A stretch of 64,000 nucleotides of DNA from Lycorma delicatula (taxonomy: Eukaryota; Arthropoda; Insecta; Hemiptera; Fulgoridae), in contig NC_134460.1 in assembly GCF_047948215.1 (NCBI RefSeq), positions 16,489,501 to 16,553,500 on the forward strand, written 5' to 3'. Both the position numbers and the translations under genes were made by a program. The notes below the pieces were generated by a model. It was not told where the DNA came from and did no database searches. It saw only the letters and a list, made by a program, of their open reading frames with translations. This document shows positions 59,281 through 64,000 of this stretch, in pieces. How positions within the stretch are numbered: the stretch's first letter is position 1; each line of letters starts with the position of its first letter.

Positions 59281-59705
59281 TGTATATTATTGAAAAATGG
59301 AACAAACTAAAGCTAGAAAGAAATGGCCTATTTGAATTCGATTTAAATTGCGATAAAAAAAATTCCTAAAGGTTTATGCACGAATGGACTGAAAAAATAT
59401 TTTTAAGTTAATTAGTTTAACAACGAACTATTATTTAATTTCTTTACATAAAACTAATTCTTTACCAATATCGCGCGCGCGCAACACACACGTAATCTCA
59501 TTCGATAGATTTAATAATTTTTTCTGAATGTTTACTTTCCCCTTATATTTATGACCGTTATTACGAAAAATACATTGCCGTTGCGTAATTTCTTTGTAAT
59601 AAGAATTTAAGATATAAATCCACACGGATATGTTATAAATTAATAAATGAAATAAAAGGTTTTTTTTATTTAATAATAAAAAAAATACATTTTGTCGCAT
59701 TAGGT
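58290..59705. repeat. Dispersed repeat R4, 1.4-kb copy B
   Basis: Same 1.4-kb sequence and orientation as 25634-27029, with an expanded (TA)n at 59247-59277. Its left edge is the NUMT junction. No recognised coding content. Confidence 0.9.
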
Positions 59706-60187
59706 CATCATAAATAATTTATGGCTAACAACTACGCGTTTTTGATTTGTTTTTTTTTTTTTTTTTGCTTCATCTGAAAACAAACTATCATTCTTTTGAT
59801 TATATTTTAAACTAACTTTACCCATCGTACGTATATGTTATAAGGAGATCTATAGATTATCAACTATTAGTGAAGCGAATAAAAACCATTATTTACTTTT
59901 ACTTGCAATTATACAAGTGTTTACTTGCAGTTCTGTGAATAAACAACGGTAAACCAAATACTTGACAAGTATTCTCTTTACTTGTAAAATAGGGAAGTGA
60001 ATAACCTTTACTTATCAAGCGTTTACTTGTAACTATACGCAATTACTGATTCCGGTCAGACTTTACTTAAAACGAGTGAATAAAATCCAAGTTCGGAAGA
60101 GTATTCAAGTATTTACCGGTAGAATTTCAAGGTAGCTATTTAGTAACCTTATCAAACATTCTAGATTAACTTTTTAGATAGGGAATC

Positions 60188-60346
60188 TTGGAGAGCTGCA
60201 TCAAACCAGTCAAATCACTGGCATCTGAGTGGATTCGCTTCCCGCAGAATGCTCATGAGTTAAATGAAGCCAAGAGAAAATGGAGATCACGCTTTAAAAT
60301 GCCGAGCGTAATAGGTGCTGTGGATTGCACGCACTTAGAAATAAAT
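60188..60346 (+). pseudogene. Harbinger (HARBI1-like) transposase fragment
   Basis: Reads LASEWIRFPQNAHELNEAKR, KWRSRFKMPSVIGAVDCTHL, EI. This matches the N-terminal DDE region of PIF/Harbinger transposases, where VIGAVDCTH holds the first catalytic Asp. Similarity ends at about 60346, exactly where the dispersed repeat R7 starts, so the frame beyond (to 60391) is not transposase. Confidence 0.82.
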
Positions 60347-60560
60347 ACGTCACTTTATTTGAGGTCTATAAATATCTTTTCTGACAAATGATATCGGTAA
60401 ACATGTAACGCATAACGATTCGTAATGAATAAGAGTTTACAGTAAAAATGGGTTTTTGTCAATATGAATAGCCTTTTGAGTGGTGGGAATTTTTATAAAA
60501 CGTAGTTTTCTGAATCTACGTTCACTTATACTAACATATGTTAATAATCTGTGATTTATG
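60345..60560 (+). repeat. Dispersed repeat R7, copy 2
   Basis: Inverse copy of 43560-43770, longer by ~45 bp in the middle (AACGATTCGTAATGAATAAG insert). Nested in the Harbinger remnant. Confidence 0.82.
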
Positions 60561-60980
60561 ACACGGGTTTTTCATCATATTTTGCCCAATTTTCAACCGA
60601 TTTGCTTGAAAGTATTATTTTTAAAATCAGCAAACTATGTTTCATAACAGAAAGCAAAAAAAAAAAAAAATTCGCTAATAAAAAACGCGTTAGAAATGCG
60701 CAAAATAATTCTCCAATTAATCAGATACCAACATATTTTCGCGGATCATTGTGATGGGAAAAGATTAAAACAAATGAAACGTTTGATGTATTGACAAACG
60801 TGTCTGAACATGATGATGTACAGGATATTAATCGTATAAGTGTTTACTGGATAAGTAAAAGCAAAATGGGAAAACTACGAATGTTACAAGTGTTTACTTA
60901 TAAGTATAAGTAAAAGGTTATTCACTTAGTCTCAAGGGTTTACTTTACTTGACCGGTATTTATTTTAAAGTAAAAAGTAT

Positions 60981-61559
60981 AGTTTAAATATCTGTAATCG
61001 GTTCAATCGATGATATAATAGGTAATTTCTCCAATATCTTAAGTACTTGTGTTCTGTTCCATCAAATAATAATAATAATACTGTATTTGCATTTTTAACA
61101 AAATATTTTCTTAAAATCATGCGTATTAATTTGACTTTAGTATATCAAATATTATCTACAAAAGAATAAGAGGGAATCAGCTTAATAGCATTAGAAAGAG
61201 GAAACGTAAGCTTTTACACGACACTTTTTTGAAGATAAAACGCAGGATATTCAACAGATGATTTCAAAATTAAAAACGAAGAAGCAGTAAGAAAATGAAT
61301 CTTGATAAAAAAATAAATTAATTAAAAGCGATTGAATATATCCGTCAAGAAAAAAGTACAGATACTTTGATAAAATGCTAAAAAAATATTAAAAAAGTGA
61401 AATTAAATAATAAATATTAGAATAGCAGTAGTAAAGGAAATATACGAACGGAAAAAAGCGTATCCTAAAAAAAATCGTGCGATCTGAATCTTTTACATTT
61501 TGAAAAATATCGAATATAAAAACTTAAGATTAATTTTATATTACGTGTTATTCGTGAAG
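60981..61559. other. AT-rich stretch, nothing recognised
   Basis: No supported feature. Confidence 0.4.
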
Positions 61560-61760
61560 TTTTTACGTCCCCCCGCGGGATACACAAGGTTCACTGCTAG
61601 CACACGGTGGTGGTTATGCGGTTCCACAGTTCGACCGCTGTAGCCTGAAGAGGAGGCGCTTACACGGATTCTTTACGATATCCCACACAAAGAGATCTGG
61701 CGATCTCGGAGGCCTCTAATCGAGAGAAAAAAGCCGGTTTTCACACATCGAGATCGGTTT
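61560..61760 (-). pseudogene. DDE transposase C-terminal remnant (mariner-like)
   Basis: The minus strand reads RPPRSPDLFVWDIVKN and, in the next frame, PPLQATAVELWNRI. This resembles the WPPRSPDL(TP.D)F.WG.VK motif around the last catalytic Asp in insect Tc1/mariner-like transposases, followed by the usual 'ELWNRI' helix. The TP.D residues are deleted. GC content is above that of the surroundings. Short evidence only. Confidence 0.45.
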
Positions 61761-62269
61761 GTTTCCGTAACGGTGTTCTCTAAAAACAAAAATAAGTGGA
61801 CCGTACTTCTCCCTGGAAATTGCAGAAAAACATTATGTTTGGAAGAGGAAAACAATTCAGCGGTTATTCAAAAATATTTTAAGCGTATATTTATGTATAG
61901 ACTGAAAGGGATGCGGAAAATCATTTGTAAAACTTCATCGACAAACAAAATTTTTTGATTGTATTTTAATCGAATCGGTGGGATATTTTTAAGTCTTTCA
62001 ATTTATTAAAAAAGGCAGTAGAAACGTAATACGGCCCTTCTCATAAGCCGAAGTATTGCGTTGAGACACACGAAAATATTTTCTTTGTCTGGTTATATAT
62101 ATATAAATGCTGTACTTGTATATGTTGAAGCCAAATTGAGAAGTTTATAATTCGCACCGTACTAAAATAACAACCGATTTACCTTCTAAATCTGTAATAA
62201 ATTTTTGAAACTTCAAAATTGTTTAAATTTTTTCAAAATTTGTTGACTTTAGAACTGAAAATATGAAGG
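61761..62269. other. AT-rich stretch, nothing recognised
   Basis: No supported feature. Confidence 0.4.
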
Positions 62270-62925
62270 TAAATTTTTTAATTAAATATGATAATTAAAG
62301 TAAACAATACCTCAGTTGACCGGGCCGTTTAATTTGTAGTATTGCAAATTAGTTTTTATTATAATTATCGGAAGGCTGTTATTATTAGGGTTTGGGCCAT
62401 AATTTCAACATTATTTGTTTCCGATGTAACTTTAAATTTTGCACTAACAAATGTTTATACCTGAAAAGAATTTACGGTTATCGCCCTACCGAAATATTTC
62501 AGGTAGGTATGGGGTAACAAAAAGATGAAACTAATCGCTTACCGACCTTCCAAAACGTTATGAACATATTACTTGGAATTCAAAATAATATTAACCCTTA
62601 TTCGACAGGCTTGGACATATATTAAGACTTAAACGTGTTTTCGATAGATCGGGGGATTCCATCCTTGGCTTCCGTAGTGAGATTGTATAGTTACCGTTAC
62701 GGTACCTGCCCGCATAGCAGGCCATTGTCTACAATCAGCTAAGATTAGAATAAGTTTTTATTAAATAGAAAAGAAAAGGAAGCTTTTCTTTTCTATTTAT
62801 CGTATAGTTTTGTGAATGAGAAATTTTAAAGTCGTTATTCCTAAAATTGTATAGCCTATACAAATTTTGAATCGAACAAAGAAAAACCTTTTCGCTGCTA
62901 TTTCACCAGTCGTAAATAGGAAACC
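62270..62925. repeat. Dispersed repeat R3, copy 2 (block order changed)
   Basis: Blocks a, b, d and c of the repeat at 15186 occur at 62272, 62395, 62432 and 62870. An ~48-bp insert (TTGTAGTATTGCAAATTAG...) separates a and b. Includes two hairpins at 62485 and 62763. Confidence 0.7.
62763..62798. repeat. Perfect 16-bp hairpin
   Basis: AAATAGAAAAGAAAAG, loop GAAG, then the exact complement. A second near-perfect palindrome (CCTACCGAAATATTTCAGGTAGG) lies at 62485-62507. Confidence 0.9.
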
Positions 62926-64000
62926 GGTCGGTAACCGTTTAATATTCACGCATTTTTTTTTACAAGAGGGTTTATTATTTACGAATTTTGAAAATAATAT
63001 AACATAATTCCAAGCCTAACCCTGAAATCGAACCCAGAATTATTTACTGTACAAAAAGAACGGATTTCTGTTTTAAAAATATGTACGAGTAAGAGATTCC
63101 TCCGTTCTTTAATTACGCAAAAAACTCGAAACTTAACAAAATATTTTTTCATCGCGGATTCATTATTTTGATTTCATCGATCGATAAAATGTACGGGATG
63201 AGTATTTTTTCACAGAAAATTTACTCCATTGGAAATTGTTAGGTCGATTGACACACGCTTAACAGCCGACACGTATAATACGTATTACAATTGAAAGAGG
63301 ACATAATTTTCTGGTTAATTTTTTACTACTACCGTTCTGGTTGACAAAAAAAATGTACATTTCAGTTTACATTCTCAGATTAAAATGTATCGCGTAACCG
63401 ACTTATATCCGAAACGTGTTGGTTCCAAATGCCGTTAATTTTTTACGTACGAAAGTATTTATCTACTTAACCGTCATATTATTAAAAAAAAATTTTAATT
63501 TGGGCATGAGCCTTTAGGCGTCAAACGAAAAAATAAATATCGAACTTTGATACTGTAAAAAAAGAAATGCGAAGACGGTTTAACCAAGTCGGTTTTCCGT
63601 TTCTTATACATTCCCGTAAGAAATTTTATTATGTTGCATTCTTTTACAGATTGAATATTTTTCAAAAATGTTACCCCGCAGCTGACGTAAACGCATCGAT
63701 TAAAATAAAAGTAATCAAACCGTTACATACAGGTAAAATAAAATAAAAATACTAAACGACAATCGAAGTCGCCGGAATTTACATCCTTGTTGTCTCCATT
63801 CACAAATAAAAAAGGAAACGTTAAATATTTTAACTATTTATATTTAACAAGACCTGCTTGCAACAGATCGAGTAAGAAGACGCCAAAAAAGGCATATGCA
63901 CCGGGCTCCGTAAAAAAAATACTATCGATGGCGACGGATCATAATTTTGAAAGTTTGATTCGCTTTTTGTAAAACAACTAAAAAAATTTTAGACTTTCAA
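62926..64000. other. AT-rich stretch, nothing recognised
   Basis: No coding feature. The 61-residue frame at 63787 has no recognisable motif. Confidence 0.4.

Larger units (their letters stand above)
59870..60980 (+). mobile_element. PIF/Harbinger-type element remnant with inverted repeats and nested insert
   Basis: Block 59995-60042 (AAGTGAATAACCTTTACTTA) is inverted at about 60880-60930 (TAAGTAAAAGGTTATTCACTTA), enclosing the transposase fragment at 60188. Several TTTACTTG motifs occur in both flanks. Outer ends are degraded, so boundaries are approximate. The interior also contains repeat R7 (60345-60560) and a second, unrecognised frame at 60551. Confidence 0.65.

Overview
The window reads as AT-rich, gene-poor nuclear DNA from an insect, probably a hemipteran. 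The evidence is a large block of insect-type mitochondrial sequence using the invertebrate mitochondrial code (TGA=Trp, AGA=Ser) and the ancestral insect gene order, an insect-type clan-2 P450 exon, insect RTE, Jockey and I-group retrotransposons, and a tRNA-derived SINE present at least five times. The species is not determined. No bacterial-type operons are present. The only good candidate for a functional host coding piece is one P450 exon at 648-908. Almost everything else recognisable is mobile-element debris or mitochondrial pseudogene.

Layout, left to right. 1-447: non-LTR reverse-transcriptase tail (minus). 648-908: P450 exon. 1985-2690: rearranged mariner with an inverted partial copy. 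2788-3617: a dispersed repeat followed by a PIF1/Helitron-type helicase tail. 4729-5395: SINE plus an internally deleted transposase. 5597-7757: 5'-truncated I-group LINE (RT, RNase H, Cys/His tail, hairpin-bearing 3'UTR). 7760-9613: decayed C2H2 zinc-finger sequence in a nearly perfect 789-bp tandem duplication. 10.4-25.6 kb: AT-rich DNA with SINE copies, a piggyBac tail fragment, a MITE with long inverted arms (15.93-16.24 kb), and several dispersed repeat pairs. 25.6-28.35 kb: a 1.4-kb repeat, an RTE RT fragment and another dispersed repeat, abutting. 28.38-29.66 kb: a decayed ~60-bp tandem repeat interrupted by a foldback element. 29.69-30.31 kb: another LINE RT tail. 35.2 kb: RTE 3' end. 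39.18-42.08 kb: Jockey-like LINE, coding end to end but with frameshifts. 42.15-42.35 and 43.87-43.95 kb: long microsatellites. 46.9-47.2 kb: RTE endonuclease fragment.

47.51-58.29 kb is the dominant feature: a ~10.8-kb nuclear copy of mitochondrial DNA (NUMT) running backwards round the mitogenome from cox2 through cox1, nad2, the control region, both rRNAs, nad1, cob, nad6, a nad5 remnant, the trnF-E-S1-N-R-A cluster, nad3 and trnG into cox3. Many tRNAs still fold, but the protein genes carry stops and frameshifts. nad4L, nad4 and most of nad5 are missing. A 1.15-kb non-mitochondrial segment splits the 16S gene between two copies of the same 10-bp sequence. The right edge joins a second copy of the 1.4-kb repeat seen at 25.6 kb. 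59.9-61.0 kb holds a PIF/Harbinger remnant with inverted repeats and a nested insertion. 61.56-61.76 kb holds another transposase tail. The last 3 kb is repeat-bearing AT-rich DNA.

Nothing here acts as an integrated pathway. The window records successive insertion, nesting, rearrangement and decay.
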